Shown here: one piece after another, positions 21,311-32,780 of the stretch
Numbering within the stretch: position 1 is the first letter of the stretch
Layout: each line of letters opens with the position of its first letter
NCBI RefSeq assembly: GCF_905171765.1
Contig: NC_053389.1
Span: 403,978,645 to 404,042,644 of the forward strand
Direction of reading: 5' to 3'
Length of the DNA stretch: 64,000 nt
Source of the DNA: Bufo bufo
Taxonomy: Eukaryota; Chordata; Amphibia; Anura; Bufonidae
Program-made: the position numbers and the translations under genes
The notes under the pieces: model-generated
What the model was told of the DNA's origin: nothing
Seen by the model: the letters and a program-made list of their open reading frames with translations, nothing else
Databases searched by the model: none

Positions 21311-23093
21311 CAGCAGCCATCTTAGATTCTGCCATTTACTAGTGTACCTAATGCAGGGAGAGATGACTGCAGGCGCTAGGGACAGTCATAGGAAATACAT
21401 GATTGTGGTGAAAAAATGATTTAAAAATGCAGGGAAAGGATAGGGAGCAGGGAAAGGATAGGGAGGAATTGTTCCAAAGCATTTGTGTAGAACAGGGTCC
21501 ATTAGAGGAGGTTGACTGTGTAATAGCAACAATCCTATTACACCTTGGTGCACTGACTGGGGATCTAAATTGCCACTATATAGCTCTGTCATTCCAGCAA
21601 ACCGTTCTTGTTATTGGGGTGCAAGTGCTGTTTGGTACAGGCATTAAAGACTTGATTGTGGTGAAAAAACGATTTATAAGTGCAGGGAAAGGATAGAGAA
21701 GAATCATTCCACAGCATTTGTGTAGAACAGAGTTCAGTAGGGAAGGTTATTGACTGGGTAATAGGAACAATCCTGTTACCTCTTGCTGCACTGACTGGGG
21801 ATCCAAATTGATATTATACAGCTCTGTCATTCCAGCCAACCATTCTTGTTATTGGGGTGCAAGTGCTGTTTGATACAGCCATTAACAGGATTTATTACAA
21901 GGAAATATTTCTACAGTACGTCTTATTTGCCCTTGTGCGGTGCAGTTATATGTTAAGCCGTTTTGGCGTGTATTAGTGGCAAAATAAATATATATTTGCC
22001 GTCCAGCATTACACTTATCTGTTGAAAAGCCTGTTGTGTTCTTTAAAAGTTTTAAAAAATGAGGGTCTAATTGCTGATCAGCAGTACAGTGATATATTCT
22101 ACAGCCCTTTTTGACGTGTATTAGTGGCTAAATAAAAATATATTTGCAGTCCAGCGTTGCCCTTATCTGTTAACCACCTCAGCTCCCCTAGCTTAAACTC
22201 CCTTAATGACCAGACCACTTTTTACAATTCTGCACTACTATTTTCACGGTTTATTGCTCGGTCATGCAACTTACCACCCAAATGAATTTTACCTCCTTTT
22301 CTTCTCACTAATAGAGCTTTCATTTGGTGGTATTTCATTGCTGCTGACATTTTAACTTTTTTTGTTATTAATCAAAATTTACCGATTTAAAAAAAAATAA
22401 ATAATAATTTTTCACTTTCAGTTGTAAAATTTTTCAAATAAAACGACATTTCTATTTAAATTTTTCTCAAAATTTATTGTTCTACATGTCTTTGATAAAA
22501 AAAAAATGTTTGGGTAAAAAAAAAAAATGGTTTGGGTAAAAGTTATAGCGTTTACAAACTATGGCACAAAAATGTGAATTTCCGCTTTTTGAAGCAGCTC
22601 TGACTTTCTGAGCACCTGTCATGTTTCCTGAGGTTCTACAATGCCCAGACAGTGGAAAAACCCCACAAATGACCCCATTTCAGAAAGTAGACACCCTAAG
22701 GTATTCGCTGATATGCATAGTGAGTTCATAGAACTTTTTATTTTTTGTCACAAGTTAGCAGAAAATGATGATTTTATATTTATTTATTTTTCCTTACAAA
22801 GTCTCATATTCCACTAACTTGTGACAAAAAATAACAACTTCCATGAACTCACTATGCCCATCACGAAATACCTTGCGGTGTCTTGTTTCCAAAATGGGGT
22901 AACTTGTGGTAGTTATACTGCCCTGGCATTTTAGGGGCCCTAATGCGTGAGAAGTAGTTTGAAATCAAAATGTGTAAAAAATGCCTTGTGAAATCCTAAA
23001 GGTGCTCATTGGAATGTGGGCCCCTTTGCCCACCTGGGCTGCAAAAAAGTGTCACACATGTGGTATCGCCGTACTCGACAAAAAAAAATGTCT

Positions 23094-25065
23094 GAATGGA
23101 GCCTTACAGGGGGGTGATCAATGACAGGGGGGTGATCAGGGAGTCTATATGGGGTGATCACCCCCCCGTCATTGATCACCCCCCTGTAAGGCTCCATTCA
23201 GACATCCATATGTGTTTTGCGGATCCGCGGTGTCCGTGTTTTGCGGATCCACGGATCCGCGGATCCGCAAAACACATATGGACGTCTGAATGGAGCCTTA
23301 CAGGGGGGTGATCAATGACGGGGGGGGGGGGGGGTTGATCACCCCATATAGACTCCCTGATCACCCCCTGTCATTGATCACCCCCCTGTAAGGCTCCATT
23401 CAGAGGTCCGTATGTGTTTTGCGGATCGACAGATCCATGGATCGGATCCGCAAAACACATACGGACGTCTAAATGGAGCCTTACAGAGGGGTGATCAATG
23501 ACAGGGAGGGTGATCAATGACAGGGGGGTGATCAGGGAGTCTATATGGGGTGATCACCCCCCTGTCATTGATCACCCCCCTGTAAGGCTCCATTCAGACG
23601 TCCGTATGTGTTTTGCGGATCAGATCCATGGATCCGTGGATCCGTAAAACACATACGGACGTCTGAATGGAGCCTTACAGAGGGGTGATCAATGACAGGG
23701 GGGTAATCAATGACAGGGGGGTGATCAGGGAGTCTATATGGGGTGATCACCCTCCTGTCATTGATCACCCCCCTGTAAGGCTCCATTCGGACGTCCGTAT
23801 GTGTTTTGCGGATCCGATCCATGGATCCGTGGATCCGTAAAACACATACGGACATCTGAATGGAGCCTTACAGGGCAGTGATCAATGACAGGGGTGTGAT
23901 CAATGACAGGGGGGTGATCAGGGAGTCTATATGTGGTGATCACCCCCCTGTCATTGATCACCCCCCTGTAAGGCTCCATTGAGACGTCCGTATATGTTTT
24001 GCAGATCCGATCCATGGATCCGTGGATCCTTAAAACACATACGGATGTCTGAATGGAGCCTTACAGGGGGGTGATCAATGACAGGGGGGTGATCAATGAC
24101 AGGGGGGTGATCAGGGAGTCTATATGGGGTGATCACCCCCCTGTCATTGATCACCCCCCTGTAAGGCTCCATTCAGACGTCTGTATGTGTTTTGCGGATC
24201 AGGTCCATGGATCCGTGGATCCGTAAAACACATACGGACGTCTGAATGGAGCCTTACAGGGGGGTGATCAATGACAGGGGGGTGATCAATGAAAGGGGGG
24301 TGATCAATGACAGGGGGGTGATCAGGGAGTCTATATGGGGTGATCACCCCCCTGTCATTGATCACCCCACTGTAAGGCTCCATTTAGACGTCCGTATTTG
24401 TTTTGCGGATCCGATCCATGGATCCGTGGATCCGTAAAACACATACGGACATCTGAATGGAGCCTTACAGGGAGGTGATCAATGACAGGGGGGTGATCAA
24501 TGACAGGGGGGTGATCAGGGAGTCTATATGGGGTGATCACCCACCCTGTCATTGATCACCCCCCTGTAAGGCTCCATTCAGACGTCCGTATGTTTTTTTT
24601 TTTTGCGGATCCGATCCATGGATCCGTGGATCCATAAAACACATACGGACATCTGAATGGAGCCTTACAGGGGGGTGATTAATGACAGGGTGGTGATCAA
24701 TGACAGGGGGGTGATCAGGGAGTCTATATGGGGTGATCACCCCCCTGTCATTGATCACCCCCCTGTAAGGCTCCATTCAGACGTCCGTATGTGTTTTGCG
24801 GATCCGATCCATGGATCCGTGGATCCGTTAAACACATATGGATGTCTGAATGGAGCCTTACAGGGGGGTGATCAATGACAGGGGGGTGATCAGGGAGTCT
24901 ATATGTGGTGATCACCCCCCTGTCATTGATCACCCCCCTGTAAGGCTCCATTCAGACGTCCGTATGTGTTTTGCGGATCCGATCCGTGGATCCGTAAAAC
25001 ACATACGGACGTCTGAATGGAGCCTTACAGGGGGGTGATCAATGACAGGGGGGTGATCAGGGGTT
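23094..25065. repeat. About 193-bp palindromic tandem array
   Basis: About ten units, spaced mostly 192-198 bases (range about 174-210), each with two nested palindromes: one of about 78 bases running from ctccattcagacgtccgtat through a central gatccatggatccgtggatc to its reverse complement, and one built of gggggtgatcaatgacagg copies facing ccccctgtcattgatcaccc. Because every unit is palindromic, both strands show the same peptide-like open frames (MEPYRGVINDRGVI-type). These are artefacts of structure and I do not annotate them as genes. Confidence 0.92.
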
Positions 25066-25129
25066 AATAAGGGGTTAATGAGGGACAGGGGGGTGTAGTG
25101 TAGTGTGGTGCTTGGTGCTACTTATTACA

Positions 25130-25440
25130 GAGCTGCCTGTGTCCTCTGGTGGTCGATCCAAGCAAAAGGGACCACCAGAGGACCAGGTAGCAGGTATATT
25201 AGACGCTGTTATCAAAATAGCGTCTAATATACCTGTTAGGGGTTAGAAAAATCGCATCTACAGCCTGCCAGCGAACGATCGCCGCTGGCAGGCTGTAGAT
25301 CCACTCGCTTACCTGCAGTTCCTGTGAACGCGCGCGCCTGTGTGCGCGCGTTCACAGGAAATCTCGCAGCTCGCGAGATGACGCGTATATGCGTCTAGGA
25401 GGAATAAATCGACCGCCGCCAGGACGCATCCCTGCGTTAG
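25130..25440. repeat. Series of near-perfect hairpins at the GC-rich end of TTAA element 1
   Basis: Consecutive stems: cctctggtggtc/gaccaccagagg (about 25143-25178), ggtatattagacgct/agcgtctaatatacc (about 25192-25232), cagcctgccagcg/cgctggcaggctg (about 25261-25297), cctgtgaacgcgcgc/gcgcgcgttcacagg (about 25321-25360), plus smaller ones in gacgcgtatatgcgtc and around 25415. All recur in TTAA element 2. Confidence 0.9.
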
Positions 25441-26354
25441 GCGGTCGGGAAGCAGTTAAAAAGCCTGTTTGGTTGTGTAAAAGTAGAAAAAAATGAGGGC
25501 CTTATTACCATTCAGAAAAATACTTTACAGTCCTGTTTGCCGTGTATTAGTGGCAAAATGAAAATATATTTGCCGTCCAGTGCTGCACTTATCTGTTGAA
25601 AAGCCTTTTGTGTAGTGTAAAAATAGAAAAAAAATTAGGGCCTAATTACCATTCAGCAGTGCAGTGATATATTCTACAGCCCTGTTTGCCGTGAATTAAT
25701 GGTAAAATAAAAATCTATTCGCCGTCCAGAGTTGCACTTTTCTGTTGAAAAGCCTGTTATGTTGTGTAATAGTAAAATAAAAATTAGAGCCTAATTGCCG
25801 TTCAGCGGTGCAGTGATATACTCTAAAGCTCTGTTTGCTGTGTATTAGTGGCAAAATAAAAATATATTTGCCGTCCAGCGTTGCACTTATCTGTTGAAAA
25901 GCCTGTTGTGTTGTGCAAAAGTTTAAAACAATTAGGGCCTAATTGCCCTTGTGCGGTGCAGTGCTAGACTCTAAAGCCCTTTTTGCTGTGTATTAGTGGC
26001 GAAATAAAAATATATTCGCCGTCCAGCGTTGCACTTATCTGTTGAAAAGCCTATTGTATTCTGTAAAAGTTTTAAATAATTAGGGCCTAATTGCCCTTCT
26101 GCGGTGCAGTGCTATACTCTAAAGCCCAGTTTGCCGTGTATTAGTGGCGAAAAAAGGCGAAAAAAATATATTTTCGACGTCCAGCGTTGCACTTATCTAT
26201 TAAAAAGCATTTTGTGTAGTGTAAAAATAGAAAAAAAAATTGAGCCTAATTGACGTTTAGCGGTGCAGTGATATATGCTAAAGCCCTGTTTGCTGTGTCT
26301 TAGTGGCAAAATAAAAAATATTTGATCTAACATTTGGTTATTTAATCTAACAGT

Positions 26355-28245
26355 ATGTCAGACAAAGAAGTGCCAGGCCCTGCACAGGGGAGGGGCAGAG
26401 GCCTAAATGTTTCTGGTGCAGGCACAGGTCGCAGCAGAGTAAGGGGCCTTGGCAGCAGGGGTCACTTCGAAAGGCCGGAGCTCCCAGTGTCAGCTAGCGG
26501 TCTTGTCTTGACCAGCAACCCAGCGGTTCTTGAATGGTTGACTCGATCACCGACTTCGTCGCAAGTGACATCAGACACCCCCAGCTCAGAGTCGGTGGGG
26601 TGTTGAAAGTGGTCCTGACGGCTCCTAACCCAGAGACGGTTGAGGAGGACATCAGTGACCTGCAGACAGTACTCAATGATGATGATGTAGCTGATCGCAC
26701 TTGGGAGCCGGGTAATGAAAGGGCTTCATCATCATCGGGAGAAGAGGGTGGCAGCTTGCCCGTGAGCCAGCGGCGGAGCCAGCAAGTCGCTAGCATGGGC
26801 GAGAGTCAGCAGGGTGGCAGCAGTGGGAGGTTGATAGCGGGAACCTACCTGCCCAGGAAGTAGCAGTGCAGCGGTTCAAGGAGGCAGCGGCAGTAGCATT
26901 CAGTCAGTGAGTAGTAGTAGTAATCACCTACTCGACAGTGTGGCAGTTTATTTTTAAGCCGCTGGAGGAGGTGAACGTGGCAATATCTAGAAGCTGTGGG
27001 CATTGGGTGAAGTGTGACCAGGCTGCCAATGTTGGCATTGCGACCCTGTATCGACATATGCAGCATCACCATAAAGTGGCCTGAGGGAACCTTGGATCTG
27101 ATGTGGTGGTCCAGCCTGCCGCAGCAACCGCTGCATCAGCCACTGGCACGCAACCGGTTTCTGGTAGTCAAGGCTCCACCACCTCAGCCGAAGGGAGCTG
27201 TCTGTCCTTCCCATCATTTGCCGGTCCTAAAGCTCCTGCTCCTCCTCCTCCTACTCCTCGTCACGCATTCTTCAGCAATCGATCACCAAAGAGATTGCCA
27301 AGAGACAACAGTATGCGTGTAGTCATCCCATGGCGCAGAAATTGAACGTGCTCCTGGCCAAGTTGCTGGTGCTGCAGTCCCTCCCTTTCCAAGTGGTGTA
27401 CTCCGCACATTTCAGAGAACTGATGGCTTGGGCTGATCCAAGGTGGAGAGTCCCAAGCCGCCATTTTTTTGCCAAAAAGGCAGTACCAGCTCTGCACAAA
27501 CATGTAGAACAGAAGCTGGGCCAGTCCTTGAGCCTGTCGGTGTCTGCCAAAGTGCATGGCAGTGCCGACTTGTGGAGCTGCAACTACGGTTAGGGACAGT
27601 ACATGTCCTTTATGGCCCACTGGGGGAATGTGGTACCTGCACAGCCACACCAGCAACTTTGCCAGGTGATGCCGCTTCAGCCTCAATGTTGCCAGGACGT
27701 TGGTCCAGTGACAATGTCCGTCTCTGCCTCCTCATCGTCCAACATGTCCTCAGCCTCCGCTGCAGGGACAATGCACAGTGCCCCTCCAGCATACCACATG
27801 TGTAGTGACCGGTGGTGTCTCGCTGTTCTGCACCTCGTTTGCATGTGCGAACGGTGTCACACAGAGGATGAACTGTTCCATGTCCTTCAGCAAGAAATCG
27901 AATTCTGGCTTTCTCCATGACAACTCAAAATCGGAACCCTGGTGACGACAACAGGAAGAACATTATGTCAGCGCTGCATCAAGGAGGGCTGTGCCATGCG
28001 CCCTGCATGGCACATGTGTTCAATCTGGTTGTCAAGAGGTTCCTGAAGACTTCCACCAATCTGCAAGACATCCTAAAAATGGCCAGGAAACTTTGCATGC
28101 ACTTCAGCCACTCGTACACTTCAAAGCACACCCTCCTCGAGCTGCAGTGGCTGAACGGCTTCCCCCAACATAGGCTGATATGCGATGTTTCAACCCGTTG
28201 AAATTACACCCTTCATATCTTGCACCGACTGTACAAACACTGAAA
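26355..28245 (+). pseudogene. hAT-3 transposase with BED finger, 3'-truncated
   Basis: The plus-strand frame opens at 26355 (MSDKEVPGPAQGRG), after the last satellite unit. A BED-type finger is recognisable at about 26930-27085 (VWQFIFKPLEE, then SCGHWVKC, then TLYRHMQHHHKV). The transposase core appears as YSAHFRELMAWADPRW and FFAKKAVPALHKHVEQKLG (27395-27520), a damaged first-aspartate region near 27560, AHWGNVVPA (27615), CHAPCMAHVFNLVVKRF (27990-28045), FSHSYTSKHTLLELQ and LICDVSTR (to 28200). Stop codons and frame changes separate the blocks, and the C-terminal dimerisation domain is absent because the next element abuts. Confidence 0.8.
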
Positions 28246-28509
28246 GGCCATAAATAGAGTTGAGCGGACACCTGGTTTGACAGGTTCGGCCGAACTTCAC
28301 AAAAAAGTTTGAGTTCGGGACCCGAACTTGACCCCGAACCCGAACCCCATTGAAGTCAATGGGGACCAGAACTTTTGAGCACTAAAATGGCTGTAAAAAT
28401 GTCATGGAAAAGGCTAGAGGGCTGCAAATGGCATCAAAATGTGGTTAAGAGCATGGCAAGTGCTCTGGAAACAAATGTGGATAGGGAAATGACTTTAACC
28501 ACTTGCCAC

Positions 28510-28850
28510 AACTGTAACGCCGAAAGGCGTCATCGCGGCGGCTCCCCCAGACTACGCTAACGCCGATTGGCGTCATCTCGCATGAGCCGAGATTTCCTGT
28601 GAACGCGCGCACACAGGCGCGCGCGTTCACAGGAACGGAAGGTAAGAGAGTGGATCTCCAGCCTGCCAGCGGCGATCGTTCGCTGGCAGGCTGGAGATGT
28701 GATTTTTTTAACCCCTGAAAGGTATATCAGACGCTGTTTTGATAACAGCGTCTAATATACCTGCTACCTGGTCCTCTGGTGGTCCCCTTTGTTTGGATCG
28801 ACCACCAGAGGACACAGGTAGCTCAGTAATATGTTGCACCAAGCACCACT
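28510..28850. repeat. Hairpin series of TTAA element 2 (mirror of 25130-25440)
   Basis: The same stems recur in reverse order: cctgtgaacgcgcgc/gcgcgcgttcacagg (about 28596-28635), cagcctgccagcg/cgctggcaggctg (about 28660-28694), ggtatatcagacgct/agcgtctaatatacc (about 28720-28762) and cctctggtggtc/gaccaccagagg (about 28773-28812). One stem base is changed in the left arm of the ggtatat hairpin. Confidence 0.9.
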
Positions 28851-28969
28851 ACACTACACCCCCCCCCTGTCACTTATTAACCCCTTATTCACCCTTGATC
28901 ACCCCTGATCACCCCATATAGACTCCCTGATCACCCCCCTGTCATTGATTACCCCCCTGTCATTGATTA

Positions 28970-29965
28970 CCCCCCTGTAAAGCTCTATTCAGACGTCCGC
29001 ATGATTTTTACGGATCCACTGATAGATGGATCGGATCCGCAAAACGCATACGGACGTCTGAATGGAGCCTTACAGGGGCGTGATCAATGACTGTGGTGAT
29101 CACCCCATATAGACTCCCTGATCACCCCCCTGTCATTGATTACCCCCCTGTAAAGCTCCATTCAGATGTCCACATGATTTTTACGGATCCACTGATAGAT
29201 GGATCGGATCCGCAAATGCATACGGACGTCTGAATGGAGCCTTAGAGGGGCGTGATCAATGACTGTGGTGATCACCCCATATAGATTCCCTGATTACCCC
29301 CCTGTCATTGATCACCCCCCTGTAAAGCTCCATTCAGACGTCGGCATGATTTTTACGGATCCACTGATAGATGGATCTGATCCGCAAAACGCATATGGAC
29401 GTCTGAATGGAGCCTTACAGGGGCGTGATCAATGACTGTGGTGATCACCCCATATAGACTCCCTGATCACCCCCCTGTCATTGATTACCCCCCTGTAAAG
29501 CTCCATTCAGATGTCCGCATGATTTTTACGGATCCACTGATAGATGGATCGGATCCGCAAAACACATACAGGCGTCTCCCTGGAGCCTTCCAGGGGGGGT
29601 GATCACCGCATATAGACTCCCTGATCACCCCCCTGTCATTGATCACCCCCCCTGTCATTGATCACCCCCCCTGTCATTGATCACCCCCCCTGTCATTGAT
29701 CACCCCCCTGTCATTGATCACCCCCCCTGTCATTGATCACCCCCCCTGTCAGGCTGCATTCAGATGTCCGTATGATTTTTACGGATCCACGGATACATGG
29801 ATCGGATCCGCAAAACACATACGGACATCTGAATGGAGCCTTATAGGGGGGTGATCAATGACAGGGGGGTGATCACCCCATATAGACTCCCTGATCACCC
29901 CCCTGTCATTGATCACCCCCCTGTCATTAATCACCCCCCTGTAAGGCTCTATTCAGACATTTTTT
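28970..29965. repeat. About 172-bp palindromic tandem array in TTAA element 2
   Basis: Units start at about 28985, 29157, 29329, 29501 and 29752, mostly 172 bases apart. They share the gtccg-tatg/catacggac stem of the element-1 array but have a different loop (atttttacggatccactgat). Between 29620 and 29755 a short 22-base unit (gtcattgatcacccccc) repeats six to seven times. Confidence 0.9.
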
Positions 29966-29989
29966 TGGCCCAAGTTAGCGGAAATTTTT

Positions 29990-31870
29990 TTTTTTTCTTA
30001 CAAAGTCTCATATTCCACTAACTTATGTCAAAAAATAAAATCTCACATGAACTCACCATACCCCTCACGGAATCCAAATGCGTAAATTTTTTTAGAGATT
30101 TATATTCCAGACTTCTTCTCACGCTTTAGGGCCCCTAGAATGCCAGGGCAGTATAAATACCCCACATGTGACCCCATTTCGGAAAGAAGACACCCCAAGG
30201 TATTCCGTGAGGCGCATATTGAGTCCATGAACTATTGAAATTTTTGTCCCAAGTTAGCGGAAAGGGAGACTTTCTGAGAAAAAAATAAATAAAATCAATT
30301 TCCGCTAACTTGTGGCAAAAAAAAACTCGCCATGCCCCTCATTGAATACCTTGGGGTGTCTTCTTTCCAAAATGGGGTCACATGTGGGGTATTTATACTG
30401 CCCTGGCATTCTAGGGGCCCTAAAGCGTGAGAAGAAGTCTGGGATCCAAATGTCTAAAAATGCCCTCATAAAAGGAATGTGGGCCCCTTTGCGCATCTAG
30501 TCTGCAAAAAAGTGTCACACATCTGGTATCGCCGTACTCAGGAGAAGTTGGGCAATGTGTTTTGGGGTGTCATTTTACATATACCCATGCTGGGTGAGAT
30601 AAATATCTTGGTCAAATGCCAACTTTGTATAAAAAAATGGGAAAAGTTGTCTTTTGCTGAGATATTTCTCTCACCCAGCATGAGTATATGTAAAAAGACA
30701 CCCCAAAACACATTCCCCAACTTCTCCTGAATACGGCGATACCAGATGTGTGACACTTTTTTGCAGCCTAGGTGGGAAAAGGGGCCCACATTCCAAAGAG
30801 CACCTTTAGGATTTCACAGGTCATTTACCTACTTACCACACATTAGGGCCCCTGGAAAATGCCAGGGCAGTATAACTACCCCACAAGTGACCCCATTTTG
30901 GAAAGAAGACACCCCAAGGTATTCCGTGAGGGGCATGGCGAGTTCCTAGAATTTTATATTTTTTGTCACAAGTTAGCGGAAAATGATGATTATTTTTTTT
31001 TCTTACAAAGTCTCATATTCCACTAACTTGTGACAAAAAATAAAAACTTCCATGAACTCACTATGCCCATCAGCGAATACCTTGGGGTGTCTTCTTTCCA
31101 AAATGGGGTCACTTGTGGGGTAGTTATACTGCCCTGGCATTCTAGGGGCCCAAATGTGTGGTAAGGAGTTTGAAATCAAATTCTGTAAAAAATGACCAGT
31201 GAAATCCGAAAGGTGCTCTTTGGAATGTGGGCCCCTTTGCCCACCTAGGCTGCAAAAAAGTGTCACAGATCTGGTATCTCCGTATTCAGGAGAAGTTGGG
31301 GAATGTGTTTTGGGGTGTCATTTTACATATACCCATGCTGGGTGAGATAAATATCTTGGTCAAATGCCAACTTTGTATAAAAAAATGGGAAAAGTTGTCT
31401 TTTGCCAAGATATTTCTCTCACCCAGCATGGGTATATGTAAAATGCCACCCCAAAACACATTCCCCAACTTCTCCTGAATACGGAGATACCAGATGTGTG
31501 ACACTTTTTTGCAGCCTAGGTGGGCAAAGGGGCCCATATTCCAAAGAGCACCTTTCGGATTTCACTGGTCATTTTTTACAGAATTTGATTTCAAACTCCT
31601 TACCACACATTTGGGCCCCTAGAATGCCAGGGCAGTATAACTACCCCACAAATGACCCCATTTTGGAAAGAAGACACCCCAAGGTATTCCGTGAGGGGCA
31701 TGGCGAGTTCCTAGAATTTTTTATTTTTTGTCACAAGTTAGTGGAAAATGATGATTTTTTTTTTGATTTTTTTTTTCTCACAAAGTCTCATATTCCACTA
31801 ACTTGTGACAAAAAATAAAAACTTCCATGAACTCACTATGCCCATCAGCGAATACCTTTGGGTGTCTTCT
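29990..31870. repeat. Large inverted modules repeated about every 748 bp
   Basis: Two palindromic segments, 30479-30789 and 31227-31537, are near copies of each other 748 bases apart. Each reads almost the same on both strands (cacatctggtatcgccgtac, ggggaatgtgttttggggtg and reverse complements). They alternate with another inverted segment built around ttttttgtcacaagttagcg and cgctaacttgtgacaaaaaa. Open frames on both strands are due to the symmetry. Confidence 0.85.
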
Positions 31871-32539
31871 TTCCGAAATGGGGTTATTTGTGGGGTGTTT
31901 GTACTGTCTGGCCATTGTAGAACCTCAGGAAACATGACAGGTGCTCAGAAAGTCAGAGCTGCTTCAAAAAGCGGAAATTCACATTTTTGTACCATAGTTT
32001 GTAAACGCTATAACTTTTACCCAAACCATTTTTTTTTTACCCAAACATTTTTTTTTTATCAAAGACATGTAGAACAATAAATTTAGAGAAAAATTTATAT
32101 ATGGATGTCGTTTTTTTTGCAAAATTTTGCAACTGAAAGTGAAAAATGTCATTTTTTTTGCAAAAAAATCGTTAAATTTCGATTAATAACAAAAAAAGTA
32201 AAAATGTCAGCAGCATTGAAATACCACCAAATGAAAGCTCTATTAGTGAGAAGAAAAGGAGGTAAAATTCATTTGGGTGGTAAGTTGCATGACCGAGCAA
32301 TAAACCGCTAAAGTTGTGGAGTGCCGATTTGTAAAAAAGGGCCTGGTCTTTAGGGGGGTATAAACCTGTGGTCCTTAAGTGGTTAAATAACATAAAATAC
32401 GTAAAAATAAAAAATAATAATTTTAATCTAGGAGGACAAGGTCTGTATGGAGTAGGAGGTTGAGGAGGCGGTGGATGTGGCGGTGAAGGTGTAACCGGCG
32501 GTGGAGGAGGTAGCCAACACTGCTTTTTGGTTTTAAATT

Positions 32540-32780
32540 TATGTTTATTTTTTTTTAATTATGGTACACCCCAAAACATTGGGAAATATAACCAGTGATA
32601 ACCCCCTCCAGTCATGCTAAAAACACGTTCAGACAATACACTGGCTGCAGGGCAGGCCAGCACCTCCAAGGCGTAAAGGGCAAGCTCAGGCCATGTGCCC
32701 AATGTGGAGACCCAGAAGTTGAAGGGGGCAGACCCATCAGTCAGTTCATGTAGGCGTGTGCAAACATACTGCCCACCATG
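32540..32780 (-). pseudogene. hAT-5 transposase C-terminus (hATC dimerisation domain)
   Basis: The frame reads TDGSAPFNFWVSTLGTWPEL, then LYALEVLACPAASVLSERVFSMTGG, the classic hATC block that mediates transposase dimerisation. The same block in hAT-4 has a stop codon in place of the leucine in SVLSERVFS, so this copy shows the ancestral residue. Upstream coding sequence ends abruptly at 32780. A degraded tail follows after MTGG. Confidence 0.85.

Larger units (their letters stand above)
22174..25455. mobile_element. TTAA element 1: large noncoding element with a palindromic array
   Basis: It is flanked by TTAA (22170-22173 and 25456-25459) at a point where the interrupted 150-bp unit normally reads ctgttgaaaag. 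From left to right it contains a unique A/T-rich end (cggtcatgcaacttacc, tttcatttggtggtatttca), an inverted repeat around 22720-22860, a 193-bp palindromic array, a series of hairpins, and a GC-rich end. TTAA duplication is typical of piggyBac and Kolobok elements. No transposase is present, so the family is uncertain. TTAA element 2 is the same family reversed. Confidence 0.85.
21960..26325. repeat. About 150-bp tandem repeat in the hAT-3 leader, split by TTAA element 1
   Basis: Units contain 'gtgtattagtggcaaaataa', 'atatttgccgtccagcgttg', 'cacttatctgttgaaaagcc' and 'ggtgcagtgatatattctac'. Copies begin near 21968 and 22115, then (after 25460) near 25541, 25692, 25839, 25989, 26138 and 26296, i.e. 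about every 150 bases. The array is broken within one unit by the element at 22174-25455. Confidence 0.9.
21068..28250 (+). mobile_element. hAT-3 DNA transposon, 3'-truncated and split by TTAA element 1
   Basis: The left end reads ctagagatgagcaac at 21068, the tagagatg-type terminus of frog hAT elements. A TATA box, a 150-bp satellite and a BED-finger transposase follow in order on the plus strand. The transposase stops being recognisable at about 28245, where the terminus of hAT-5 begins (28255), so the 3' part is missing. The element is interrupted at 22170-25459 by a TTAA-flanked element. Confidence 0.75.
28499..32382. mobile_element. TTAA element 2: second copy of the palindromic family, reversed relative to element 1
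   Basis: Flanked by TTAA at 28495-28498 and 32383-32386. The ends read ccacttgccacaac and, reversed, ccacttaaggaccac, so the inverted repeat is short. Its left end (hairpins, 28510-28850) matches the right end of element 1 and its right end (32170-32380, ttcatttggtggtattt reversed) matches the left end of element 1. The inside differs: a 172-bp array plus two long inverted modules. No transposase was found. Confidence 0.88.
28255..32780 (-). mobile_element. hAT-5 DNA transposon, 3' part, split by TTAA element 2
   Basis: The terminus tagagttgagcggacacctgg at 28255 matches that of hAT-4 at 60801 (tagagttgagcgaacacctgg). The following about 230 bases (ggttcggccgaactt, gaaccccattgaagtcaatg, aaatgtggatagggaaatga) are collinear with 60801-61040. 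After TTAA element 2 the sequence resumes at 32387 and reaches the C-terminal transposase domain. The transposase is cut at 32780, where rRNA-like sequence begins. Confidence 0.8.

Noticed and set aside
23006..25038. Many overlapping open frames on both strands, peptide type MEPYRGVINDRGVI
   Set aside because: They follow the unit length and symmetry of a palindromic satellite; no start context, domain or unequal strand signal.
30305..31818. Paired open frames on both strands (MGPFAHLGCKKVS type)
   Set aside because: Same reason: near-perfect inverted modules give the same text on each strand.
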